From an uncultured Bacteroidales bacterium (GTDB lineage: Bacteria > Bacteroidota > Bacteroidia > Bacteroidales > UBA932), in assembly GCA_944323845.1 (NCBI GenBank), contig CALUUA010000014.1, positions 1-63,770 of the forward strand: a stretch of 63,770 nucleotides of DNA. The letters are read 5' to 3'. The stretch's first letter is position 1, and each line of letters begins with the position of its first letter. The notes below the pieces were generated by a model. That model was not told the origin of the DNA, searched no databases, and was given only the letters and a program-made list of their open reading frames with translations. Shown piece by piece: positions 1-8,043 of this stretch. Position numbers and translations under genes: made by a program.

Positions 1-457
1 TCGGCAGAGTCTTCTCATCAATCTTTGGAGCTTCAACAGAGACGCTGTAGGTGTTGTTGAAATAGCCGATGATGCGGCTGATGAAGTTCCTGATAGCGTT
101 ATGACGGCTATCCACCAAATCATTGATGTTCTTGAAAGGAGTAAACTCGTGATGGGTATAATCCTTCTCGTCATTATTGTACCGATAGTGGAGGTCATAG
201 CTGCTTGTGGTAATCTTACCGTTCGGCTCGTGCTTGAGTTTGATTTTCCCTTCATACTTCTCGGCTTCTCTCTTGAAGATGTTGTACCACCAGGCAATTT
301 GGTCGAGCGTCTTGTACAGCTCGTCCTGCTGATTCTGGCAATAGATACGGTCTTGCTCCGTAATCTTCTCTTCGTTTCTCACTTGTACCTTTAAGATACC
401 TGATAGTAGGTCTGTATGACCGACTGCTTGACTGTTGTTTAATACTGCTTGTGACAT
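1..457 (-). CDS. 5' part of a mobile-element gene (cut by window edge)
   Basis: An open frame reads leftward from ATG at 457 to the window edge, giving about 152 residues without a stop. The product is hydrophilic, begins MSQAVLNNSQAVGHTDLL and continues with RIYCQNQQDELYKTLDQIAWW and a KHEPNGKITTSSYDLHYRY stretch. No signal peptide or membrane segment is visible. I recall similar N-termini in proteins carried by Bacteroides conjugative elements (possibly the DUF4942/methyltransferase-associated type), but this is memory of style, not a search result, and no function can be given. It is preceded on its strand by an unusual long hairpin (511-654), so its mRNA leader is probably highly structured. 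Base composition differs from the core genes to the right. Confidence 0.7.
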   Translation of the reverse strand, partial: MSQAVLNNSQAVGHTDLLSGILKVQVRNEEKITEQDRIYCQNQQDELYKTLDQIAWWYNIFKREAEKYEGKIKLKHEPNGKITTSSYDLHYRYNNDEKDYTHHEFTPFKNINDLVDSRHNAIRNFISRIIGYFNNTYSVSVEAPKIDEKTLP

Positions 458-510
458 AACATTATATATTTCTTGTTAGTCCGGCTATTCGGGGCCGGAG
501 TTCCCAAACT

Positions 511-654
511 ACAGGCTCTAAAAGGTCGTGTTCTCGTCAGGCAAGGTTGTGTGGAAAAATACAGAAAGCCCCACGGGGCGAGGATGATTTTTCCACGACA
601 CCCGCAGGGCTTGACCTTGCTTGGACGAAAAGAACACGAGTTACCTTTGCCTGT
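511..654. repeat. 144-nt long imperfect hairpin between divergent accessory genes
   Basis: Seven stem blocks nest in order. ACAGGC (511-516) pairs with GCCTGT (649-654). AAAGGT (521-526) pairs with ACCTTT (643-648). CGTGTTCT (527-534) pairs with AGAACACG (631-638). CGTC (535-538) pairs with GACG (624-627). GCAAGGT (541-547) pairs with ACCTTGC (614-620). GTGGAAAAAT (551-560) pairs with ATTTTTCCAC (587-596). GCCCC (568-572) pairs with GGGGC (575-579) at the tip. Unpaired bases are asymmetric; the largest is a 17-nt right-side bulge at 597-613. It lies in the leader of the 457 gene and upstream of the 757 gene. It could be a structured leader RNA, a DNA-level site (origin of transfer or a folded single-strand recombination site), or a mobile-element end. 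The pairing is seen; function is unknown. Confidence 0.75.
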
Positions 655-716
655 GGTTTGGTGAACTCTGGTTACGAATTTACTCTTTTTAGAGTATTCA
701 ATTTATAATTTTGATA

Positions 717-724
717 TACTTTTG
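717..724 (+). promoter_or_regulatory. -7 box upstream of trypsin-like protease
   Basis: TACTTTTG fits the Bacteroidetes -7 consensus TAnnTTTG and lies 33 nt before the ATG at 757. No convincing -33 TTTG lies 19-21 nt upstream, so confidence is moderate. Confidence 0.45.
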
Positions 725-756
725 TACCACCATTGTGAATTAATATATGATATTTT

Positions 757-1572
757 ATGACACTACTTGAATATTTTTGGAAATCATCTCACCAAATTGT
801 AATATTATCGCCAGGCGAGAATAATGAAAATTCCGACATTGTTGGTTGGGGAAGTGGATTCATTCTAAAATATAAAGAACGGTTCTTTTTTATTACTTGC
901 GACCATAATTTACATATGGACGACTATGACAATGAGCAAAGAACTGGAATAGATTATAATATCGGTCTTATTTGTAATTGTAAACATCCCAATGAAATGC
1001 TGTCAATGGGATTGATAACAATTCCTGGTTTTTATTATTTTGAATATCTTGATGGAATGTATCCTGAATTATTGGATTTAAAGGACCTTGCTTTTGCAGA
1101 AATTAAATTCCCTTTACCACTTCCAATTTATACAAATAGATTACTTGATTTTGACGGAGAAACTATCATCGTTGCAGAAGGAGAAACCAAACTATTCATT
1201 GATGAGAGTTCTATAGGAATACCTAATACCAATGATGAATATATAATCACAGGATGTATTAGAAATGAAATTTGCAATGGAATAAGAATGAATAGACAAA
1301 ATACTTTTAGGGATCAAATTGTATACACTGGTGAAAAATATTGTAATTCATACCTTGTTTTTGAAAATCCCACACAAGTCGTTTATGATGATTGGAAAGG
1401 TTTAAGTGGATCACCTGTATTTAACAATAACGGCAATCTAATAGGTATGCTCAATAGGGTTGTAGAAGAAACAAGTCATTTATATGTGACACCAATACAG
1501 ACTATATTACGTTTTATAGACTATACTATTAATCATGAGAAATATATGATAAGTTTAGAAGAATCTAAATGA
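757..1572 (+). CDS. trypsin-like serine peptidase, cytoplasmic-type, AT-rich
   Basis: A 271-residue protein with the pattern of a chymotrypsin-fold peptidase. GWGSGFIL followed by FFITCDHN gives His50, DLAFAEI gives Asp110, and GLSGSP (215-220) gives Ser217 as likely nucleophile. The order and spacing of His, Asp and Ser match the family. There is no signal peptide, lipobox or membrane helix, so it should act in the cytoplasm. The gene is far more AT-rich than the core and sits beside a mobile-element-like gene, which suggests acquisition. Cytoplasmic trypsin-like proteins in such islands are sometimes parts of defence systems, but no partner gene is adjacent, so that role is only a guess. 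The ATG at 757 follows a TAnnTTTG box, and a strong terminator follows the stop. Confidence 0.75.
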   Translation: MTLLEYFWKSSHQIVILSPGENNENSDIVGWGSGFILKYKERFFFITCDHNLHMDDYDNEQRTGIDYNIGLICNCKHPNEMLSMGLITIPGFYYFEYLDGMYPELLDLKDLAFAEIKFPLPLPIYTNRLLDFDGETIIVAEGETKLFIDESSIGIPNTNDEYIITGCIRNEICNGIRMNRQNTFRDQIVYTGEKYCNSYLVFENPTQVVYDDWKGLSGSPVFNNNGNLIGMLNRVVEETSHLYVTPIQTILRFIDYTINHEKYMISLEESK

Positions 1573-1599
1573 TGTCTAAATCTCAAAACTCAATTCATA

Positions 1600-1631
1600 G
1601 AGTGTGCCTGCTGTTAGACACACTCTTTTTT
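1600..1631 (+). terminator. intrinsic terminator after the protease gene
   Basis: GAGTGTG (1600-1606) pairs with CACACTC (1619-1625) around a 12-nt loop and is followed by a T-rich run. It begins 28 nt after the protease stop. Confidence 0.8.
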
Positions 1632-2007
1632 CAAGGATTTTATAAGTTTTTGTATTTATGGAGTAATTATATAGATATAATAATTCCCAATAATTCCATA
1701 AAATTATTACCTTTGCACTTTATAAAGAGTTATTTGAAAAGCATGAGGAATATAGTGTAACAAAACAAGTTAGCAATTTCTTATCCATTGCCTATTCTCA
1801 TGCAAGTTCTTCTTAATGGTTTGATACTCAAAGAATCTTAATCAAACTACATCAAATATAGGAAATAATATTTCAGCATACCGTATCTTGAAAAAATTTT
1901 ATATAACTTTACGGAATGGAGATCGGACCGGCCATGGTGCCATACCGGCAATGCCGCCGGCGGACATCTTCAAGAGGAGACATTATCAACAACAAAAACA
2001 AATAGTT
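1632..2007. other. AT-rich intergenic stretch without a gene
   Basis: I see no convincing gene here. A -7-like TACCTTTG lies at 1708-1715 and a weaker TAACTTTA at 1904-1911; either could serve the FISUMP lipoprotein gene, but neither has a clear -33 box. Composition changes from AT-rich to core-like near 1915-1960, so the edge of the acquired segment may lie here. Confidence 0.5.
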
Positions 2008-2895
2008 ATGAAAAAGATTTATTCCATCATGATGGTAGCGGCCATCGCATTCGCATTCACAAGCTGCGAAGAAGGCACTCTGGACGGATCCGACGATACC
2101 GAGCAGGGAGGGGGGGGCGAAGGCACTGACAATCCTGGCGGCGAGACTCAGGACCCTAACACTCTCACTTACGGCGGCGTTACTTACAAGACGGTGACAC
2201 TCTCCAACGGCCAGACCTGGATGGCGGAGCCTTTGAGGTATGTTCCTGACGGAATGACCGTTTCAAGCGACCCAGCCGATGACAATGCGCATATCTGGTA
2301 TCCGTATAGCACAGACGGTGAGACGACGACACCTCTGACAGATGACGAGTCAGTCGCAGAGAACGGGTATCTCTATGATATCTATGCGGCTCTCGGAATA
2401 GAGGAATCCGAATTGACTGCGGAAAACGCAGCGTCCTATGAAGGAGCACAGGGTATCTGTCCTGACGGATGGCATATCCCGACATGGCAGGATTTCTTCG
2501 ACCTGTGTGGAAACTCAAACAGGACCGCAACTGTTCCAGATTCCCAGACCAATGAAGACGCTCTCTTTTATGACGAATCCTATAACGGTGGAAGCGTAGA
2601 TTCATTCAATCAGGGCGGATGGAACTTCGTTCTGTCCGGTGCGATGATGAAGAGTAGTTATACAGCCAATCCTGTTTATCAGAAAACAGTTGTCAAGACC
2701 AGTGAAAAGTACAACGGGAAACCTGGATTAACTTACTATACTTCATCAACATTCTATCAGGCAGGCAACAATAATCTTCAGTTCCACTGCCTTGGAACAA
2801 CATTCACCACCTCATATCCGGAAGGGAGAGTCAATGTAATGTTTACTCATTGCGAATCCGGTTTACAGATCCGCTGCGTCAAGGACGCCGAATAA
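2008..2895 (+). CDS. FISUMP-domain surface lipoprotein
   Basis: A 295-residue lipoprotein. The start at 2008 is chosen because it gives a clean lipoprotein signal (MKKIYSIMMVAAIAFAFTSC), whereas the longer frame opens with a TTG codon at 1888 and lacks a signal. After the lipid-anchored Cys comes an acidic, Gly-rich linker and then a FISUMP domain: GGVTYKTVTLSNGQTWMAEPL near the N-end, GYLYDIYAA, CPDGWHIPTWQDFFDL, and a C-terminal GLQIRCVKD. FISUMP proteins are common, often amplified Bacteroidetes surface proteins of unknown ligand. The linker is encoded through a run of eight G (2110-2117), so a one-base slip would truncate the protein near residue 35. It stands alone with its own terminator. 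Confidence 0.88.
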   Translation: MKKIYSIMMVAAIAFAFTSCEEGTLDGSDDTEQGGGGEGTDNPGGETQDPNTLTYGGVTYKTVTLSNGQTWMAEPLRYVPDGMTVSSDPADDNAHIWYPYSTDGETTTPLTDDESVAENGYLYDIYAALGIEESELTAENAASYEGAQGICPDGWHIPTWQDFFDLCGNSNRTATVPDSQTNEDALFYDESYNGGSVDSFNQGGWNFVLSGAMMKSSYTANPVYQKTVVKTSEKYNGKPGLTYYTSSTFYQAGNNNLQFHCLGTTFTTSYPEGRVNVMFTHCESGLQIRCVKDAE

Positions 2896-2934
2896 GTTTC
2901 CGGCATTGGCCGGCAGGCCATCAACAAGACAACG

Positions 2935-2966
2935 ACACCTGACCCGAAACGGTCAGGTGTTTTTTT
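2935..2966 (+). terminator. intrinsic terminator after the FISUMP gene
   Basis: ACACCTGACC (2935-2944) pairs perfectly with GGTCAGGTGT (2951-2960) around a 6-nt loop, followed by seven T. Confidence 0.92.
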
Positions 2967-3024
2967 GCTCCGGCGTTATAACTCCTCCGATTTTTCATTG
3001 CCCTGATCAAGGCACAGTCAGTTC

Positions 3025-3390
3025 TCAAACACCCAATACAATATTGGCATCTATATTGAGTTTTTTGCTGATGTCTCTTGCCACTTTCAATGTAGGCTCG
3101 CTGCGTCCTGTCAGATAATCGCTTACACGTGATGTGCTGACTCCAAGCAATTCTGAAAGTTTTACTTGATTCAAGCCCATTTCATACATGCGAAGTTTTA
3201 TTACATCAACAAGTGCCGGTGTCTTTATCTGATAATGTTCATCCTCATAATCGGACACAAGTTCTGACAATAAATCCAATTCAATCAGATTCTTGTCGTT
3301 CAAAGGAGTGTCGTCATTGACCAGTGGCAGGAGTTCTTCTATTCTTGTCATTGCTGCCTTATATGCAGTCTCATTCTGAATCTTTGCCAT
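3025..3390 (-). CDS. higA: HigA-type antitoxin with XRE HTH domain
   Basis: A 121-residue antitoxin that should neutralise the toxin encoded just upstream and repress the shared promoter. The C-terminal half is an XRE helix-turn-helix (LRMYEMGLNQVKLSELLGVS, then RVSDYLTGRSEPTLKVARDI); the N-terminal half is the acidic helix-rich segment usual in longer HigA proteins. The start MAKIQNET at 3390 is preferred over a longer frame because it follows the toxin stop by 4 nt, giving the normal higB-higA order. The pair is an accessory element inside the AT-rich island. Confidence 0.88.
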   Translation of the reverse strand: MAKIQNETAYKAAMTRIEELLPLVNDDTPLNDKNLIELDLLSELVSDYEDEHYQIKTPALVDVIKLRMYEMGLNQVKLSELLGVSTSRVSDYLTGRSEPTLKVARDISKKLNIDANIVLGV

Positions 3391-3394
3391 ACCT

Positions 3395-3688
3395 CTATAT
3401 GTTTTTTGCGTCAACCAAATCATACTCTGCATGCGTCCCGATAAATCGTATCAAGACTGTCTTTATGGTAAATTTGACAACCACTATCAGTCTGTAGTTA
3501 TTTCCCCGGATATTGAACACATAACGCTGATTGCCGACGCTGTCTACACTGTTGAACATTTGTTTCATATCTGCAAAACAATTCCATTCGGCTTGCCTCA
3601 CTTTCTGGAACCAGTCTTCCAATGCCGTTCGCGTATCCGGATGCAGCGTATAGTATTCAATAATTCTGCTTCTTGCAATAATGCGCAT
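3395..3688 (-). CDS. higB: HigB-type mRNA interferase toxin
   Basis: A 97-residue basic protein of the HigB/RelE superfamily, expected to cut mRNA on the ribosome. Visible features are MRIIARSRIIEYY, HPDTRTALEDWFQKVRQAEW, the core strand RYVFNIRGNNYRLIVVVKF, and the C-terminal IRFIGTHAEYDLVDA typical of HigB. The upstream in-frame ATG at 3709 lies inside the promoter -7 box, so the start at 3688 is used. It precedes the antitoxin gene by 4 nt. Confidence 0.9.
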   Translation of the reverse strand: MRIIARSRIIEYYTLHPDTRTALEDWFQKVRQAEWNCFADMKQMFNSVDSVGNQRYVFNIRGNNYRLIVVVKFTIKTVLIRFIGTHAEYDLVDAKNI

Positions 3689-3736
3689 GTCTTTATTGAT
3701 TTTATGCAAAGTTATATATTTATCCCGAATTTCAAA
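3676..3736 (-). promoter_or_regulatory. higBA promoter with candidate autoregulatory operator
   Basis: On the minus strand TTTG (3736-3733) is followed 18 nt later by TAACTTTG (3714-3707), a full Bacteroidetes promoter. The likely start site lies only about 12 nt before the higB ATG. An inverted repeat CAATAA-N11-TTATTG (3676-3698) covers the start region and is a natural candidate for HigA binding. Confidence 0.75.
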
Positions 3737-4144
3737 ATATTATTCTAAATTTCAGATTTTTACACTTATTTCTGACTAGTCGTAGCGATGCCGAGAAAAG
3801 TTATTCAGTCTCCATTTCTCGGTAAAACTCACTGAATCCCCTAACTGAAATAGTTTGTTTACGCAGACAAAACAGGAAGAATTGCACTTTAAGGAGTGTA
3901 AGCAGTATCAGATATTTCTTATTTTTTCAATATAAATCTCTGATAACAAGGGATACATAGCCAATAGTCCAAATAAGCACATTCAAATATGCTTATTTGG
4001 ATTATTATTGAACGAAGAGTTATAAACCGTATGATGCCTTTGTATGGTTCATTGTATTTTCTCCTACAATATAGGCATAACACGCCACCGAAATAAATTG
4101 CAAAGTTAAATTATCAATCTTTTATCTATAACCGGATAACGGGA
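3716..4144. other. gene-free AT-rich stretch with a 17-bp hairpin
   Basis: No gene is supported here. A strong hairpin stands out: 3963-3979 pairs with 3990-4006 (17 bp, one G-T) around a 10-nt loop. It has no long T-run on either side, so it is at best a weak terminator. A minus-strand TAACTTTG box (4117-4124) matches the -7 consensus but has no assignable gene. Confidence 0.5.
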
Positions 4145-4180
4145 AAACAAAAAAGCACCTGCATTTTTATGCAAGTGCTT
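4145..4180 (-). terminator. intrinsic terminator after tRNA-Met
   Basis: On the minus strand AGCACTTGCAT (4179-4169) pairs with ATGCAGGTGCT (4164-4154) around a 4-nt loop, with one G-T pair, and is followed by six T. It lies 30 nt beyond the tRNA 3' end. Confidence 0.9.
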
Positions 4181-4209
4181 CATCATCAAGGCCTTTCCAG
4201 ACCGTTTCG

Positions 4210-4284
4210 TGGTCCCAACAGGGCTTGAACCTGTGACCCCCTGATTATGAGTCAGGTGCTACTAACCAACTGAGCTATGGGACC
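4210..4284 (-). tRNA. tRNA-Met (anticodon CAT)
   Basis: The minus strand folds as a cloverleaf. The acceptor stem is GGTCCCA with TGGGACC, the D-loop is AGTTGGTTAG, the anticodon stem CCTGA/TCAGG carries loop CTCATAA, and the T-arm is ACAGG-TTCAAGC-CCTGT. The discriminator is A and CCA is not encoded. The overall sequence resembles elongator tRNA-Met more than tRNA-Ile2, but CAT alone cannot exclude the lysidine-modified Ile species. The D-stem closes imperfectly (one mismatch or a 3-bp stem). Confidence 0.9.
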
Positions 4285-4426
4285 TTATACTTGTTTATTT
4301 TTGCTGATTTCTGCGTTGGGCTTCGTTCTTTCGTCGGTCATTTACGAAAGTAAACTCCCTCCTCAATCTCTCGTCCGCCTTGAACTCAACTAAAATAAAC
4401 TTCGTATTCTTAAAGAACTTTTTCAA

Positions 4427-4457
4427 GCATTCCTGCCCGTCATGCGGACAGGAATGC
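4427..4457. terminator. hairpin downstream of rpsJ, possible terminator
   Basis: GCATTCCTG (4427-4435) pairs with CAGGAATGC (4449-4457) around a 13-nt loop. It begins about 30 nt after the rpsJ stop. The minus-strand continuation TTGAAAAAG lacks a T-run, so termination is plausible but not strong. Confidence 0.4.
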
Positions 4458-4488
4458 AAATATAGCAATTATTTTTTAAACTGCAACA

Positions 4489-4794
4489 TCAGACCTTGAT
4501 CTCGACCTCGACACCGCTCGGAAGCTCCAGCTTCATCAGGGCATCCACTGTCTTCTGCGTCGAATCATAGATATCGAGCAGACGGCAGAATGAGTTGAGC
4601 TCAAACTGCTCGCGCGACTTCTTGTTGACGAAAGTCGAGCGGTTCACAGTGAAAATCTTCTTGTCGGTAGGAAGTGGAATGGGACCATTCACACGAGCTC
4701 CTGTAGAAGCCACTGTATCAACGATCTTCTTGGCAGACTTGTCCACCAGCATATGATCGAATGATTTGAGTTTAATTCTTATCTTTTGGCTCAT
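4489..4794 (-). CDS. rpsJ: 30S ribosomal protein S10
   Basis: The 101-residue protein matches full-length S10: [18 protein letters not shown], then [22 protein letters not shown], and [39 protein letters not shown]10 is part of the 30S head and also acts in antitermination as NusE. It lies 32 nt after fusA in the same direction and is the last gene of the str group here. The usual next gene of the S10 operon, rplC, is absent: 200 nt further along the strand there is a tRNA and then accessory DNA. Confidence 0.98.
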   Translation of the reverse strand: MSQKIRIKLKSFDHMLVDKSAKKIVDTVASTGARVNGPIPLPTDKKIFTVNRSTFVNKKSREQFELNSFCRLLDIYDSTQKTVDALMKLELPSGVEVEIKV

Positions 4795-4826
4795 ATCAAT
4801 AATATCTACAAATTAAACTTTCTGTA

Positions 4827-6941
4827 CTATTCGTCCTCGTCAACGTTCTTGTAACCGCTCTTCTCGACGATTTCCTTGGCGAGATTTGCAGGAACTTCAG
4901 CGTAGTGGTCGAACGACATTGTGCTGGTAGCACGACCTGAAGAAATGGTCCTCAGAATAGTCACATAGCCGAACTGTTCTGCAAGCGGAACGAAGGCCTT
5001 CACGATTCTGGCGCCTCCTGTCGTGGAATCCATCGCATTGATCTGTCCGCGGCGGCGGTTCAGGTCACCGACGATATCACCCATATAGTCCTCCGGCGTC
5101 ACCACTTCGAGAGACATGATAGGCTCCAGAAGTACAGGTTTTGCCTTAGGACAGGCATGACGGAACGCCTGACGTGCGCAGATTTCGAATGAAAGCTGGT
5201 CTGAGTCGACCGGATGGAACGAACCGTCTTTCAGGGTCACCTTCAGGGACGGAACCTCATACCCGGCGAGAACACCGTTCGCCATAGCTGACTTGAAGCC
5301 CTTCTCGACAGACGGGATGAACTCCTTAGGCACATTTCCGCCCTTCACTTCGTCAATGAACTGAAGTCCGGTCACACCTTCATCAGCCGGTCCGATCTCG
5401 ACGATTATATCTGCGAACTTACCGCGGCCACCGGTCTGCTTCTTGAACACTTCACGATGCTGTACGGTAGCGGTAATGGCTTCCTTGTAATTGACCTGAG
5501 GCGCACCCTGATTGATCTCCACGCCGAATTCACGACGGAGACGGTCCACGATGATATCCAGATGAAGCTCACCCATACCGCTTATGACAGTCTGGCCGGT
5601 CTCATGATCGGTCTTGACAGTGAATGTAGGGTCCTCTTCTGCGAGCTTGGCAAGCGCGATACCGAGCTTGTCGAGATCCTTCTGGGTCTTAGGCTCCACA
5701 GCCAGTCCGATAACCGGATCCGGGAATTCCATTGACTCGAGAGTAATAGGAGCATTCTCCGCACAGATGGTATCTCCTGTACGCAGATCCTTGAATCCTA
5801 CAGCGGCGCAGATATCTCCGGCCTCTACGAATTCGATAGGGTTCTGCTTATTGGAATGCATCTGATAAAGACGGGCTACACGCTCTTTCTTTCCGGATCT
5901 GGTATTGAGTACATAAGAACCGGCATCAAGACGGCCTGAATATGCCCTGAGGAATGCCAGACGGCCTACGAACGGGTCTGTAGCAATCTTGAACACGAGA
6001 GCGCAGAAAGGCTCCTTGGCATCAGGACGACGCTCCACCTCCTCATTTGTAGAAGGATTAATACCCTTCACTGCACCCTTGTCGAGCGGAGACGGAAGAT
6101 AGCGCATCACTGCATCAAGCAGGAACTGTACGCCCTTGTTCTTGAATGAAGAGCCGCAGCAAGCCGGCACTATAGACATGTCGATAGTAGCCTTTCTCAA
6201 AGCTGAAATGATTTCGTCCTCTGAAATGGAATCAGGATCCTCGAAGAACTTCTCCATCAGAGACTCGTCATATTCTGCCGCAGCCTCCACGAGCTTCTCG
6301 CGCCACATGGCCACATCTGCCTTCATTTCTTCAGGCACATCGGTAACCTTGTAGTTTACGAGCTCCTCGCTGCTGTCATATATCAGAGCCTTGTTCGCGA
6401 TAAGGTCCACAATGCCCTGGAATTTATCTTCTGCACCGATAGGAAGACAGATAGGAACAGCCCTTGCGCCGAGCTTTTCCTTAATCTCCTCGACTACTGC
6501 GAGGAAATCAGCTCCCACACGATCCATTTTGTTCACATAAGCGATTTTCGGCACGCCGTACTTGTCAGCCTGACGCCATACGGTCTCGGACTGCGGCTGT
6601 ACGCGGCCTACAGCACAGAATGTTGCAACGGTACCGTCGAGAACACGCAGAGAACGCTCCACCTCGACAGTGAAGTCCACGTGACCCGGAGTATCAATCA
6701 GGTTAATCTGATAAGTATCCCCCTTGTAGTGCCAGAAAGCGGTAGTAGCGGCCGATGTGATGGTAATACCACGTTCCTGCTCCTGAACCATCCAGTCCAT
6801 GGTGGCAGCTCCCTCATGCACCTCTCCTATCTTGTGGGTCTTCCCTGTATAGTAGAGGATACGCTCCGAAGTAGTAGTCTTACCGGCATCAATGTGAGCC
6901 ATAATACCGATATTTCTGGTGAATTTAAGATCTCTTGCCAT
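4827..6941 (-). CDS. fusA: translation elongation factor G
   Basis: A full-length 704-residue EF-G that drives ribosome translocation with GTP. Motifs in order are AHIDAGKTT (G1), RGITI (G2), DTPGHVD (G3) and NKMD (G4). The rest covers EF-G domains II-V, including the domain IV segment GRGKFADI and a C-terminal [10 protein letters not shown]. Position between rpsG and rpsJ is the expected one, with 23 nt to rpsG and 32 nt to rpsJ, so it is co-transcribed from the rpsL promoter. Nothing is odd about it. Confidence 0.98.
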   Translation of the reverse strand: MARDLKFTRNIGIMAHIDAGKTTTSERILYYTGKTHKIGEVHEGAATMDWMVQEQERGITITSAATTAFWHYKGDTYQINLIDTPGHVDFTVEVERSLRVLDGTVATFCAVGRVQPQSETVWRQADKYGVPKIAYVNKMDRVGADFLAVVEEIKEKLGARAVPICLPIGAEDKFQGIVDLIANKALIYDSSEELVNYKVTDVPEEMKADVAMWREKLVEAAAEYDESLMEKFFEDPDSISEDEIISALRKATIDMSIVPACCGSSFKNKGVQFLLDAVMRYLPSPLDKGAVKGINPSTNEEVERRPDAKEPFCALVFKIATDPFVGRLAFLRAYSGRLDAGSYVLNTRSGKKERVARLYQMHSNKQNPIEFVEAGDICAAVGFKDLRTGDTICAENAPITLESMEFPDPVIGLAVEPKTQKDLDKLGIALAKLAEEDPTFTVKTDHETGQTVISGMGELHLDIIVDRLRREFGVEINQGAPQVNYKEAITATVQHREVFKKQTGGRGKFADIIVEIGPADEGVTGLQFIDEVKGGNVPKEFIPSVEKGFKSAMANGVLAGYEVPSLKVTLKDGSFHPVDSDQLSFEICARQAFRHACPKAKPVLLEPIMSLEVVTPEDYMGDIVGDLNRRRGQINAMDSTTGGARIVKAFVPLAEQFGYVTILRTISSGRATSTMSFDHYAEVPANLAKEIVEKSGYKNVDEDE

Positions 6942-6964
6942 TTGTCCTTGAACTTAATTGGGGA

Positions 6965-7441
6965 TTAGAAACGGAAATGTGCAAATGCCTTGTTGGCCTC
7001 TGCCATCCTGTGCATGTCTTCTTTTCTCTTGAATGCCGCACCCTCGCAGTTGTATGCTGCAATGATTTCAGCGGCGAGTTTTTCTGCCATCGAGTGGCCG
7101 GAACGCTTGCGGGCGAATACGATCATATTCTTCATTGAAAGCGAGATTTTCCTTTCCGGACGCACCTCGGTAGGCACCTGGAAGTTAGCTCCGCCGATCC
7201 TGCGACTCTTGACCTCGACCTGAGGCGTCACATTCTCCAGAGCTTTCCTCCAAATATCTAGAGGAGCCTTGTCAGAATCTTTCATCTTCTCGCCTACCAT
7301 GTCAATGGCATCGTAAAAAATAGAATACGCGATACTCTTCTTCCCCTGCAACATAAGATTGTTCACGAAACGCGTAACCATCACGTCGTGATACTTAGGA
7401 TCTGGAAGTAGAATCCTCTTCTTAGGCTTCGATTTTCTCAT
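6965..7441 (-). CDS. rpsG: 30S ribosomal protein S7
   Basis: A 158-residue S7, the primary 16S rRNA 3'-domain binder and organiser of the 30S head. It opens [30 protein letters not shown] and contains [21 protein letters not shown], the typical S7 RNA-binding segment. It ends [15 protein letters not shown]. It sits 27 nt after rpsL in the str operon. Confidence 0.98.
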   Translation of the reverse strand: MRKSKPKKRILLPDPKYHDVMVTRFVNNLMLQGKKSIAYSIFYDAIDMVGEKMKDSDKAPLDIWRKALENVTPQVEVKSRRIGGANFQVPTEVRPERKISLSMKNMIVFARKRSGHSMAEKLAAEIIAAYNCEGAAFKRKEDMHRMAEANKAFAHFRF

Positions 7442-7468
7442 TGTTCTTGAAAATTAAAATAAAAATGA

Positions 7469-7852
7469 TTACTTCTTAGATTTCTTCGGCCTCTTGGCAC
7501 CGTAGAGGGAACGGGACTGGGTCCTGCCTTCTACACCTGCCGTATCCAAAGCTCCTCTAAGGATGTGGTAACGTACACCCGGAAGGTCCTTGACACGACC
7601 GCCCCTTACGAGCACGATTGAGTGCTCCTGGAGGTTGTGACCTTCGCCAGGGATGTAGGCATTGACCTCTTTAGAGTTGGTCAGACGTACACGGGCAACC
7701 TTACGCATCGCTGAGTTAGGTTTCTTAGGTGTCGTAGTGTAGACACGCACGCATACGCCCCTTCTCTGAGGGCAAGCATCCAACGCGCGGGATTTACTCT
7801 TGATCTCGATAACCTCGCGCCCTTTGCGAACTAATTGTTGAATTGTAGGCAT
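7469..7852 (-). CDS. rpsL: 30S ribosomal protein S12
   Basis: A 127-residue S12, part of the decoding centre. The conserved loop [13 protein letters not shown] keeps Lys at the position where replacement usually gives streptomycin resistance, and [10 protein letters not shown] keeps the second such Lys, so the sequence reads as the sensitive type. It is the first gene of the str operon and has a strong Bacteroidetes promoter 50-80 nt upstream. Confidence 0.98.
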   Translation of the reverse strand: MPTIQQLVRKGREVIEIKSKSRALDACPQRRGVCVRVYTTTPKKPNSAMRKVARVRLTNSKEVNAYIPGEGHNLQEHSIVLVRGGRVKDLPGVRYHILRGALDTAGVEGRTQSRSLYGAKRPKKSKK

Positions 7853-7904
7853 AAATGATTGTTAATCTTTATTTTATGTAACCTTTCCCCAAACTTTGGG
7901 GCTG

Positions 7905-7934
7905 CAAATATACGGATAAAAATTTAATTATCAA
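7905..7934 (-). promoter_or_regulatory. str operon (rpsL) promoter
   Basis: On the minus strand TTG (7934-7932) is followed after 19 nt by TATATTTG (7912-7905), an excellent -33/-7 pair. It lies 53 nt upstream of the rpsL ATG. The -33 element lies inside one arm of the palindrome at 7925-7964. Confidence 0.85.
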
Positions 7935-7964
7935 CAATTTTGTCTGCAAAATTGTTGATAATTA
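7925..7964. terminator. 17-bp perfect AT-rich palindrome overlapping the rpsL promoter
   Basis: 7925-7941 pairs perfectly with 7948-7964 around the 6-nt loop GTCTGC. On the minus strand it follows the OstA-like gene stop (8044) by 80 nt and is followed by AATTTTT, so it can terminate the envelope operon. The same bases contain the rpsL -33 box, so it may also act at DNA level as an operator. Confidence 0.6.
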
Positions 7965-8043
7965 CAATCCTCTTAACCCCCGGCTGCTCACTTTCGAATG
8001 TCCACAGGACATTCTCATAAACCGTTCACGACCTATAGGGGGA

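Noticed and set aside
101..394. 97-codon plus-strand frame
   Set aside because: It is antisense to the partial gene on the minus strand, whose hydrophilic, protein-like sequence is the better candidate.
604..613. CAGGGCTTGA, identical to part of the tRNA-Met T-arm (complement side, near 4219-4228), considered as an attachment-site core
   Set aside because: Ten bases is too short and the flanks diverge; it also forms part of the hairpin bulge. Not enough to claim an att site.
473..664. 63-codon open frame
   Set aside because: It lies inside the 144-nt hairpin; the open frame is explained by the structured DNA, and no family is recognised.
1569..1760. 63-codon open frame overlapping the protease stop
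   Set aside because: It runs straight through the intrinsic terminator at 1600-1631, has no recognisable product and is in AT-rich DNA where chance frames occur.
1888..2007. Longer start for the FISUMP protein
   Set aside because: The extra 40 residues open at TTG, lack similarity to a signal and would bury the clear lipoprotein signal beginning at 2008.
3707..3709. ATG at 3709 as start of HigB
   Set aside because: It lies inside the TAACTTTG promoter box, so it cannot be transcribed from that promoter.
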